A stretch of DNA of 64,000 bases from NCBI GenBank assembly GCA_937934745.1, contig CALGZC010000004.1:62001-126000 (forward strand), in the 5' to 3' direction. Under the pieces are notes generated by a model, which did not search any database, had not been told where the DNA came from, and saw only the letters and a list, made by a program, of their open reading frames with translations. The stretch's first letter is position 1; each line of letters begins with the position of its first letter. The translations under genes and the position numbers were made by a program. Positions 1 through 9,055 of this stretch are shown here, piece after piece. The stretch comes from an uncultured Blastocatellia bacterium. Lineage in GTDB: Bacteria; Acidobacteriota; Blastocatellia; Chloracidobacteriales; Chloracidobacteriaceae.

Positions 1-240
1 TACCTTGCGCTGCGCAGCGGAGGGGGGCCTGGCCGCCCTTCTGGGGCGGTAATTTGAAGGCGTTGTGGTGGGTACTTTGGTTGCAAAGTGCCTGTTGCCT
101 ACGTGTGAATTGGCGGTGACGCAGCCGAGCGTTTGACAGGCAGGTGATAGGCATCGTCCGACAACCGGAGATGAGTAGGCGTTGATGATTGCACCCTTGC
201 TTTGCCTGGCTGCGGAGGAACTCACCCGGCAGGGCAGGGA

Positions 241-271
241 AAAGACAAAGCGGGGAACTCACCGCCCCGCT
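241..271 (-). terminator. Rho-independent terminator after the tRNA pair
   Basis: Read on the minus strand, a 7-bp stem (AGCGGGG paired with CCCCGCT) is followed by a T-rich tract, TTTGTCTTTT. It lies about 30 bases past the 3' end of tRNA-Arg, so it probably ends the Leu-Arg tRNA transcript. I see no gene in bases 1-240. Confidence 0.65.
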
Positions 272-303
272 GTGAAGGTTGGTTAGAAAGTGGTAGAAAG
301 GTA

Positions 304-380
304 TGGTGCACCCGACAGGATTCGAACCTATGACCTTCTGATTCGTAGTCAGACGCTCTATCCAACTGAGCTACGGGTGC
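304..380 (-). tRNA. tRNA-Arg (anticodon ACG)
   Basis: The minus strand folds into a full cloverleaf of 77 nt with an encoded CCA end. The acceptor is GCACCCG paired with CGGGTGC, the anticodon loop is CTACGAA (anticodon ACG), and the T-loop is GGTTCGAATCC. The adenine at the wobble position should be deaminated to inosine by TadA, so it would read the CGN codons. It lies 5 bases downstream of tRNA-Leu on the same strand and is likely co-transcribed with it. Confidence 0.97.
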
Positions 381-385
381 TTGGG

Positions 386-472
386 TGGTGCGGATGAAAG
401 GACTTGAACCTTCAAGGGCCGAAGCCCACATGGTCCTGAGCCATGCGCGTCTGCCAATTCCGCCACATCCGC
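386..472 (-). tRNA. tRNA-Leu (anticodon CAG)
   Basis: This is an 87-nt class II tRNA on the minus strand. The acceptor GCGGATG pairs with CATCCGC, with an encoded ACCA end. The anticodon loop is CTCAGGA (CAG), and there is a long variable arm built around GGGCTTCGGCCC. It reads CUG. It is the upstream member of a two-tRNA unit with tRNA-Arg. Confidence 0.97.
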
Positions 473-575
473 ATGTACCCTGGCGGCACGATAGCTGCCA
501 AGGCAGCGATCAGTTGTAGTCGGTGTCGCCTCGCCTGTCAAGTCTGCCGTGGCACGCTCACGCTACCCGGGAAGG

Positions 576-1238
576 CTAAAAGTCTAAGCGTGGCAACCGT
601 CCTGTCGTAGATTTGAGGGTTTCCTGCCGTCCGCGTTCAACTTCGAGCATGAAGGTTTGCAACTTAATGCGGTCTTTGCGGCCCGGAGCCGACTCGACGC
701 CTTCGCGTACGTTGACGGCGTAGGGTTTCACCGTCCGAATTGCCGTTGCCACGTTTTCACTCGTCAGTCCCCCGGACAGGATAATCCGCGCATACTGTCT
801 TGCGGCTGCCGCCAATCGCCAGTCAAAAAGTCGTCCTGCTTGTCCATCGGGTGACTCACCTTCCAGAACCACCGCCGCCACAGGATAAGTTTTGACCCGC
901 ATCACATCGAAGTCGTCGCCGACGCGCAACTTCTTGACCAAGCGCCAAGCGCCAAGTTGACGGCAGTAGTCGGCGCTTTCATTGCCATCGAGCTGAATGA
1001 CGGACACCTTCGCCGCTTCGACCATCGAACGTAGCGCTTCAAAGTTATACTCGTTGTGGAAAACGCCGATAACCGGGACAAACGGTGGCAGGCGGTCGGC
1101 AATCTCACGCACAGTCGCGGGTGCAACGTGGTATTCGCTCCGTGGGTTGAGGTCAAACGCCAGTGCATCGGCTCCGGCATCCAGAGCAAGCGCTGCGTCA
1201 TGGTAGTTCATAATCCCGCTGACTTGGGTTTTGACCAT
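576..1238 (-). CDS. TrpF-like protein (phosphoribosylanthranilate isomerase homologue) with replaced catalytic residues
   Basis: The protein has 220 residues and the length and layout of TrpF, the (beta/alpha)8 isomerase of tryptophan synthesis. The C-terminal phosphate-binding segment is well kept (SGGLTSENV, then GVESAPGRKD), as are GADAL and the FDW motif. The active site is not. The general-base cysteine of the VKICGI motif (Cys7 in Thermotoga TrpF numbering) is Ser7 here (QVSGIM), and the catalytic Asp126 is Glu126 (VVLEGE). The SPRY/KRK substrate-contact region has also changed (NPRSEYHV). No trp genes lie beside it. It may be a very divergent TrpF or a phosphate-sugar-binding paralogue with another role; I am sure of the family and unsure of the activity. 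Confidence 0.8.
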   Translation of the reverse strand: MVKTQVSGIMNYHDAALALDAGADALAFDLNPRSEYHVAPATVREIADRLPPFVPVIGVFHNEYNFEALRSMVEAAKVSVIQLDGNESADYCRQLGAWRLVKKLRVGDDFDVMRVKTYPVAAVVLEGESPDGQAGRLFDWRLAAAARQYARIILSGGLTSENVATAIRTVKPYAVNVREGVESAPGRKDRIKLQTFMLEVERGRQETLKSTTGRLPRLDF

Positions 1239-1282
1239 CGCTGCCTCCCGGGTAAAGCGGCCTCAACGCGCCGTCCAAAAAC

Positions 1283-1305
1283 CGTTTTCGGGAAAACGTT
1301 TTTTT
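1283..1305. terminator. Hairpin with flanking T/A runs (bidirectional terminator-like)
   Basis: A perfect 7-bp inverted repeat (CGTTTTC, 2-base loop, GAAAACG) is followed by seven T on the plus strand and by a T tract on the minus strand. It sits in the spacer between the divergent trpF-like and murA genes, so there is no obvious upstream transcript for it to end. It could be an attenuator or a transcription block. The stem is AT-rich and therefore weak. Confidence 0.4.
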
Positions 1306-1500
1306 CGGAGTATGAACGCCACTGATTATCACCGAGACCATATCTGGCGACAAGCTGTGGCGCAGAACTCACCGTCGCCTCAGCCTATCAGGTCAGTTGC
1401 GCCCTGCTGTCAACTTGCGCCACCATCGGTGGCGGCGCTTCGCTGTGTGGCGCACCTGCACAACCTACTCTGAACCGAAAAAACACCTGTCAAAACACCT

Positions 1501-2832
1501 ATGCCAACTCGGTATGACATTGTAGGCGGACGTCCCTTACACGGTAGGCTGCGGGTCTCCGGGGCAAAAAATGCCGCCCTTAAGATGATCGTAGCGGCGC
1601 TCATCGCCGATGGTGTGACCACACTGTACAACGTCCCACGCATTACCGATGTCGAAATTACGCTCAAGCTGTGTGCGGAACTGGGTGCCGACTATGTCTG
1701 GCGGGATGAGACAACGGTTGCCATTGATGCCCGTAGGGTGAGTAATCCGGTCATTCCGCTCAAGTACAGTGGCTCGACCCGAACGCCGATTCTGTTTGTG
1801 TCGCCGTTGCTCCACCGGTTAGGGAGGGCAGAGTTGACAACAATTGGCGGTTGCTCAATCGGCCCCCGGCCGATCAACTACCACATTGCCGGACTCCAGC
1901 AGTTGGGTGTCACGGTAGAAGCACTCTCGCGGACGGCCTATCGGTTTCACGCCGATCACCTCCAGGGCAACGTCATTACGCTGGAATATCCCAGTGTTGG
2001 GGCGACAGAGAACCTGTTGATGGCGGCCGTCGGGGCGCGCGGCCGGACGGTGATCCGCAATGCTGCCATTGAACCGGAGATCTTAAATCTGGCCGGCTTG
2101 CTGCAAGCCATGGGAGCTATTGTGTACCAAGATGTTAATCGGACTTGGATTGTCGAAGGTACCTCGCGTTTCCGCGCCGTCGAATACGAAGTGATGCACG
2201 ACCGCATTGAGGCCGCTTCCTTTGCGGCCTGCGCCGTCGCCACCGGCGGCGAAGTGTTTGTGCAGGGCGCTATGCAGCGCGATATGGTGACGTTTCTCGA
2301 CTGGTTGCGCAAAGTTGGAGGTGATTTCGATATTCGCCCGGACGGCATCCGTTTCTACCGCTGCGGCCGACTGCGTCCTGTCAACCTTGAAACCGATGTC
2401 CATCCGGGCTTTATGACCGATTGGCAACCCCCCTTTGTCGTCCTGCTGACGCAAGCCGACGGAATTTCGGTGGTTCACGAGACGGTCTATGAAAGTCGTT
2501 TTGGTTACGTCGAGGCGTTGGTGTCTATGGGCGCGCGAATTCAACTGACTACCGATTGCCTCGGTAGCCGGGAGTGCCGTTTCACCAACAAGAACTATCT
2601 CCACAGCGCCCTCATTTCCGGCCCAACCCCCTTACGTGGCGGGCAGTTGCACATTCCCGATCTCCGGGCTGGCTTTGCCTATGTGATGGCGGCATTAATC
2701 GCGACCGGCGAGAGCCAGATTTATGGCACGGAGTTTGTCCAGCGCGGCTACGCCAGCTTGATCGGCAAGTTGCAGGGAATCGGCGCAGAAATCGTCGAAA
2801 CACCGGTGGAAGGCCCCGCTGAGACTGTATGA
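1501..2832 (+). CDS. murA: UDP-N-acetylglucosamine 1-carboxyvinyltransferase (MurA, variant clade)
   Basis: MurA transfers enolpyruvate from PEP to UDP-GlcNAc, the first committed step of peptidoglycan precursor synthesis in the cytoplasm. The 443-residue protein shows the SGAKNAAL motif near the N-terminus, the catalytic-cysteine loop (GGCSIGPRP, with Cys present, so fosfomycin sensitivity is expected), the PSVGATEN motif, the catalytic Asp in HPGFMTDWQPPF, and the late DLRAGFAYVMA motif. The usual TD(M/L)Q is TDWQPP and ENRF is ESRF, so it belongs to an unusual MurA branch. Whether a second, standard MurA exists elsewhere cannot be seen here. Its stop overlaps the next gene by 4 bases (ATGA), so the two are translationally coupled. 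Confidence 0.88.
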   Translation: MPTRYDIVGGRPLHGRLRVSGAKNAALKMIVAALIADGVTTLYNVPRITDVEITLKLCAELGADYVWRDETTVAIDARRVSNPVIPLKYSGSTRTPILFVSPLLHRLGRAELTTIGGCSIGPRPINYHIAGLQQLGVTVEALSRTAYRFHADHLQGNVITLEYPSVGATENLLMAAVGARGRTVIRNAAIEPEILNLAGLLQAMGAIVYQDVNRTWIVEGTSRFRAVEYEVMHDRIEAASFAACAVATGGEVFVQGAMQRDMVTFLDWLRKVGGDFDIRPDGIRFYRCGRLRPVNLETDVHPGFMTDWQPPFVVLLTQADGISVVHETVYESRFGYVEALVSMGARIQLTTDCLGSRECRFTNKNYLHSALISGPTPLRGGQLHIPDLRAGFAYVMAALIATGESQIYGTEFVQRGYASLIGKLQGIGAEIVETPVEGPAETV

Positions 2833-3617
2833 GCAAAATACTGTGGCTGCCAACGGCGTTTCAGACGTGTCGGAAACGGTGGGCGCCGGTGCGCACACTT
2901 ATAGTTGCCATTATGAGTTGGGCGTTATGGGGCGCGTCTGCAACAGATGATGGCTTTGGGCAGTCACCGTCTGTAACAACACGCGAGTTTCTGACCGACC
3001 GTCTTGTGGCCACTGTCAACGGCGATGTCATCACTGAAAGCGACCTGATTTGGCTGCTGGCCTTTGATCCGGGGGTAAACTTGGCATCCATTACGAACGG
3101 TGATCTCCAGCGTGTCCTGACAGCGAAAATAGACCTCCTCTTGTTGGCCCAGGAAGCAGCCCGCTTCCCGTTGGCGACCTTGACGACGGATGAAGTCGCC
3201 GCTGCTAAACAGCGCTTGGTCAAACAATTTCCCTCAGAAGCCGTGTTCCGCGAACGTTTAGAGTCTGTCGGATTAGATGTGGAGACCTTTGATCGCCTGA
3301 TCCGCGAGCGCTTGCAGGTCGAAAAGTACATTACCTTTCGCTTTCAAACCTTTGTACTTGTTACAGACGAGGATGTGCTGGTGTACTATGCCACCAAAGT
3401 TCGTCCGGCGTTGGCAGCTGTCGGAACGGTTGCACCGGAGATGCCCGACGATGAACAACGGGCATTGATTGTAGAGATCTTGTCGCGGGAGCGCGCAGCG
3501 CGTGAACAACAGCAGTGGTTAGCTGCGGCGCGCCAGCGCGCCGAAATTATCCCCTTGGCGCCTTATGCGAGAGGGGCGATGGGGGACGGTGCGCCGGAGC
3601 GGAGGCCGGAACCCTAG
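2829..3617 (+). CDS. SurA N-terminal-domain-like periplasmic chaperone
   Basis: The protein has 262 residues. An N-terminal basic stretch and a hydrophobic segment (about residues 20-40) look like a signal peptide. Then comes the SurA/PrsA-type start RLVATVNGDVITESDL, followed by helices typical of the SurA N-terminal chaperone domain (LTAKIDLLLLAQEA, then EEVAAAKQRL-like and RERLQVEKYI-like segments). No parvulin PPIase domain follows, so it is a chaperone module without isomerase. By family it should help outer-membrane or periplasmic proteins fold. It starts inside the murA stop codon (ATGA). Confidence 0.7.
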   Translation: MSKILWLPTAFQTCRKRWAPVRTLIVAIMSWALWGASATDDGFGQSPSVTTREFLTDRLVATVNGDVITESDLIWLLAFDPGVNLASITNGDLQRVLTAKIDLLLLAQEAARFPLATLTTDEVAAAKQRLVKQFPSEAVFRERLESVGLDVETFDRLIRERLQVEKYITFRFQTFVLVTDEDVLVYYATKVRPALAAVGTVAPEMPDDEQRALIVEILSRERAAREQQQWLAAARQRAEIIPLAPYARGAMGDGAPERRPEP

Positions 3618-3633
3618 CAGGGTGTTCTGGGGA

Positions 3634-5700
<2,067 letters not shown>

Positions 5701-5760
5701 TAGATTGGAGTGGCCGGTTTCTGCGAGGTTGGAGGGCCGTCGGGCTTTCTGACAAGCCAG

Positions 5761-5814
5761 CCTAACATGCGAATTGTTGGAAAACGCTGCCGATGTGCCA
5801 AACGCTATGTTAGG
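5761..5814. promoter_or_regulatory. Widely spaced dyad in the divergent kinase/kmo promoter
   Basis: CCTAACAT (5761-5768) and its exact reverse complement ATGTTAGG (5807-5814) flank 38 bases in the only spacer between the kinase-FGE gene and kmo, ending 6 bases before the kmo start. Between them is a direct repeat of AAACGCT. It could be an operator or an mRNA leader hairpin for kmo. No regulator is identifiable. Confidence 0.35.
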
Positions 5815-5819
5815 AATCA

Positions 5820-7181
5820 GTGGAAGCCATGGTCAATGATTTAATGGTTGCCCAAAACTTTACGATCTGTGGGGCAGGCCCGGCCGGGACCTTAGCTGCG
5901 TTGTACTTAGCCCGGCAAGGTTATCAGGTGACACTCTATGAACGGCACCCCGATCTACGGACCGCGCCTGTTCCACGCGGACGCTCCATCAACCTGGCCC
6001 TGTCAACCCGTGGACTCCGCGCCTTAGCTGCGGTCGGCCTCGATCCGGTCATCCGTCCGCTGGCCATCCCTATGCGCGGGCGCATGATCCACAGCCCGCA
6101 GGGAGAATTGACCTTCCAGCCCTATGGGCGCACGCCAGACGAAACGATTTTCTCCATTTCGCGGCATCGGTTAAATCATGCGCTTCTTGACGCGACGACC
6201 GGCTGGCCAAATCTGGACATCCATTTTTCCTCACGTTGCGTCGGGCTGGATCTGGCTTCCATGACGCTTGACATTGAGGATCCTTTGACGCGCACCGTCC
6301 GACCGGTGCGCGCGCAAACCGTCGTCGGGGCAGACGGTGCGTTTTCGGCCGTCCGGCAGGCGCTACAGCGTACTGACCGCTACGATTACGCGCAGACCTT
6401 TCTGCCCCACGGCTACAAAGAACTGACCATTCCTGCGCTCCCCGACGGCTCACACGCCCTGCCCAAAAACTACCTTCATATTTGGCCGCGGCAGGACTTC
6501 ATGCTCATTGCGCTGCCGAATCTGGACGGGTCATTTACCTGCACCCTGTTTCTCGCTTATGAAGGCGCGGAAAGCTTTGCCCAACTGACCGACGATGACG
6601 CCATCCGCCGGTTTTTTGACCGCCATTTCCCGGACGTGACACCGTTGATGCCGACGCTGCTGGAGGATTTCAAGCACAACCCAACCGGCTCAATGGTCAC
6701 GATTCGGTGTTTTCCGTGGCAATATGCCGGGCGTGTTGTCCTGATAGGTGACGCAGCCCATGCCGTCGTACCGTTTTATGGACAAGGCATGAATGCCTCA
6801 TTTGAGGATTGCTTCATTCTCGATGAGTGCTTGCGGCGGCACAACGGCGACACTCGGATGGCGTTTCGTGACTACCAGCAGCGACGTAAGGTGAACACAG
6901 ATGCACTGGCCGAACTGGCGTATGACAACTACCTTGAAATGCGCGCCAAGGTAGCATCGCCCTGGTTTTTATTCCGACGACGCCTGGAGTACCTCATGTC
7001 TGCCGTTCTGGGAGACCGTTTTTTGCCCCTCTACACCATGGTGTCATTTACGCACATTCCCTACGCCGAAGCGCGTGCGCGCGCCAGGCGGCAAGAGCAG
7101 TGGCTGGACGCAGGTTTGCTCCTCGGGGGGCTGCTCGGTTGTTTTTTCCTGCTCTGGTTACTATGGCAGTGGGTTCGATGA
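5820..7181 (+). CDS. kmo: Kynurenine 3-monooxygenase
   Basis: This FAD-dependent aromatic hydroxylase converts L-kynurenine to 3-hydroxykynurenine with NADPH and O2 (tryptophan breakdown or de novo quinolinate/NAD synthesis). The 453-residue protein has the Rossmann GAGPAGTLAALYLA motif near residue 18, the conserved RGRSINLALSTRG segment, the VVGADGAFSAVR motif, and the diagnostic GDAAHAVVPFYGQGMNASFE block. The C-terminus (about 431-453) is a strongly hydrophobic helix ending in Arg, reminiscent of the membrane anchor of mitochondrial KMO. No other kynurenine-pathway gene is adjacent. A second ATG lies 9 bases in. Function is confident; the exact start is less so. Confidence 0.92.
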   Translation: MEAMVNDLMVAQNFTICGAGPAGTLAALYLARQGYQVTLYERHPDLRTAPVPRGRSINLALSTRGLRALAAVGLDPVIRPLAIPMRGRMIHSPQGELTFQPYGRTPDETIFSISRHRLNHALLDATTGWPNLDIHFSSRCVGLDLASMTLDIEDPLTRTVRPVRAQTVVGADGAFSAVRQALQRTDRYDYAQTFLPHGYKELTIPALPDGSHALPKNYLHIWPRQDFMLIALPNLDGSFTCTLFLAYEGAESFAQLTDDDAIRRFFDRHFPDVTPLMPTLLEDFKHNPTGSMVTIRCFPWQYAGRVVLIGDAAHAVVPFYGQGMNASFEDCFILDECLRRHNGDTRMAFRDYQQRRKVNTDALAELAYDNYLEMRAKVASPWFLFRRRLEYLMSAVLGDRFLPLYTMVSFTHIPYAEARARARRQEQWLDAGLLLGGLLGCFFLLWLLWQWVR

Positions 7182-7266
7182 CACGCCACGTTCGCTTCGG
7201 TTTTCCCGACGCTTCATCGGCGCGCGAAGCCGCACGGACGTATACCGCGCAGCCCACGGCTGGGGC

Positions 7267-7290
7267 GCGCGAACGTAGGCGCGAACGTAG
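7267..7290. repeat. Two perfect 12-bp tandem copies
   Basis: The unit GCGCGAACGTAG occurs twice head to tail in the short spacer between kmo and atpZ, ending just past the atpZ stop codon. It is one of several such duplications in spacers of this window. Confidence 0.8.
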
Positions 7291-7291
7291 G

Positions 7292-7522
7292 CTAGTTCAG
7301 CCGTCGCCACAAGCGATACAGCAGCCGTCCGCTACTGACCAACGCGGAGAAGCCGAGCAGGAGCACCCACAGCGGCGCGGTGTCAAGCCATTGGTCAAGC
7401 CAATACCCGACAAGAAGCGACCCCACGAACGTCATCGGCAAGCCTAGGGCGAAACCGGCGGCCGTCAGCATTCGAGCGCGGGCAGCCGCCTCTTCAGTTT
7501 CCGAGTCCTGTGGCGACAGCAT
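7292..7522 (-). CDS. AtpZ/AtpI-family small membrane protein
   Basis: This 76-residue protein has two predicted membrane helices (about residues 20-42 and 50-68) separated by a short GYWLDQWLDT turn, the pattern of AtpZ (ATP synthase gene-1 type proteins thought to help c-ring assembly or Mg/Ca transport). No atp genes follow; the next gene downstream is kmo on the opposite strand, so it is an orphan. Its ATG is only 19 bases past the 3' end of tRNA-Ser on the same strand, so it may share that promoter. Confidence 0.65.
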   Translation of the reverse strand: MLSPQDSETEEAAARARMLTAAGFALGLPMTFVGSLLVGYWLDQWLDTAPLWVLLLGFSALVSSGRLLYRLWRRLN

Positions 7523-7541
7523 TAGGAACAGGCCTGGGAAG

Positions 7542-7627
<86 letters not shown>

Positions 7628-7764
7628 GCAATGATGGCTCAACTATAGCCTGCCGATCTGCGCCCGGCAAGGTGGCGGGAATGAAGTTGCGCTACAATGC
7701 CTGCTCAGTGTTGAGAACCCCTGTTCTAAGCAGTTTCAATCACTCGAGTTGAAGGGAAGGCGTT

Positions 7765-8070
7765 ATGGCCCAGGATGATCGAAATCGCTTTGAATATCGG
7801 ATTGGCGATGAAGTTTCCTTCGCTGCCGGGCATGGGATGCAGTATGGCGAAATCGTGCGGATTGTGACCCCCGGCCCCGAAGGTGCCGTTGAGATTCAGT
7901 GGGAGGATGGTCGGCGCGAAATTAAGAAAACCCGTGACCGCGCAATTCGTTTGCTCCGGCGCGCAACCGGCGTCAGTGAATTGGACGAACGGCGCGGTGA
8001 ACGCCGGCGCAGCTTGGACAACGAAATTGCTGAGGTGCGGCGCAGCGATGTCCGCCGCCGGCACGGATGA
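7765..8070 (+). CDS. Small basic protein with SH3/KOW-like N-terminus, unknown function
   Basis: The protein has 101 residues. The first 60 (FEYRIGDEVSF, GEIVRIV, VEIQWEDGRREI) have the alternating beta-strand look of a small SH3, KOW or Tudor-like barrel. The last 35 are highly charged (DERRGERRRSLDNEI) and probably helical. It has a TACAAT -10-like box about 70 bases upstream. Its stop overlaps the miaA start by 4 bases (ATGA), so it is translated together with miaA, which hints at an RNA-related role. I do not recognise the family. Confidence 0.75.
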   Translation: MAQDDRNRFEYRIGDEVSFAAGHGMQYGEIVRIVTPGPEGAVEIQWEDGRREIKKTRDRAIRLLRRATGVSELDERRGERRRSLDNEIAEVRRSDVRRRHG

Positions 8071-9047
8071 CGACGCGCCCGATCCCCGTCATTGTTGGCC
8101 CAACTTGCTCCGGGAAAAGCGCCCTGGGCATCGCGGTCGCCCGCGCCCTGGAGGGGGAGATTATCAATCTGGATTCCATTCAAGTCTATCGCGGACTTGA
8201 CGTTGCGACGGCAAAGGTGCCACCGGCCGTTCGCGCCGCCATTCCCCACCATCTCATTGATGTCGCCGCGCCGACCGAGCACTATACCGCCGGCCGATAT
8301 GCGCGTGAAGCCGCCGTTTGCCTGGCTGACATTGAAGCACGTGGACGGACGGCCGTTTTCGTCGGAGGGACAGGGCTCTACCTTGACGCCCTACGCGGGT
8401 GTTTGTTCACCGACGAAACCCCGACGGATTTGCGCTTGCGGACACGACTCAAAACCATCCGTGACCGGCGCGGCGCCGCGTGGCTGCACCGAATGCTGAC
8501 ACGCCTTGACCCGGTGATGGCGGCGCGTCTGTCCCCGAATGATTGGTCGCGGACCATGCGGGCGCTCGAAGTGTTGTTCCAGTCCAAGCAATCACTCTTC
8601 GAACGGCAGCGCAATGTACCGCCGCCGCCGGCCTTTGCAGCGCGGATGCGGATGATTGTTCTCTCGCCGCCGCGCGCGGCACTCTACGCCCGCATCAATG
8701 CGCGGGTGGAGACCATGGTTGCCGCCGGCTTGCTCGATGAAATCCGCCGTCTGCTGGCGGCGGGTATTCCACCGGATGCCGAAGCTTTTCAGGCGCATGG
8801 CTACCGGCGCTTTCTGGAATACTTGCGTGGCGAACGCACTTATGCATCCGCCGTCGAGCAAATGAAAACCGATACCCGCCGCTACGCCAAACGGCAGCTT
8901 TCCTGGTGGCGACGCGAACCGGCAGCCGAGTGGTTTGAAGGGTTTGGTGACGATCCGGCCGTCCAGGCGCAGGTGATTGCCGCCCTGCGCCGTCCGGTGG
9001 TGTATCCGGTGCGCACCCTTCAGGACGACCAAATCACCCTGGTATAG
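8067..9047 (+). CDS. miaA: tRNA dimethylallyltransferase MiaA
   Basis: MiaA adds a dimethylallyl group from DMAPP to A37 of tRNAs that read UNN codons, such as the tRNA-Ser (TGA) just upstream. The 326-residue length is normal. Motifs seen: P-loop GPTCSGKSALGIAVA (about 10-24), INLDSIQVYRGLDVATAK, HHLIDVAAPTEHYTAG, the FVGGTGLYLDAL motif, and the C-terminal tRNA-binding part with KRQLSWWRR. It is coupled to the small upstream gene and followed after 8 bases by a carotenoid desaturase gene, so one transcript may carry all three. Confidence 0.95.
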   Translation: MTTRPIPVIVGPTCSGKSALGIAVARALEGEIINLDSIQVYRGLDVATAKVPPAVRAAIPHHLIDVAAPTEHYTAGRYAREAAVCLADIEARGRTAVFVGGTGLYLDALRGCLFTDETPTDLRLRTRLKTIRDRRGAAWLHRMLTRLDPVMAARLSPNDWSRTMRALEVLFQSKQSLFERQRNVPPPPAFAARMRMIVLSPPRAALYARINARVETMVAAGLLDEIRRLLAAGIPPDAEAFQAHGYRRFLEYLRGERTYASAVEQMKTDTRRYAKRQLSWWRREPAAEWFEGFGDDPAVQAQVIAALRRPVVYPVRTLQDDQITLV

Positions 9048-9055
9048 TCCAGGGT

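Noticed and set aside
222-431. Minus-strand open frame of 69 codons
   Set aside because: It runs across tRNA-Arg and part of tRNA-Leu, so it is not a real gene.
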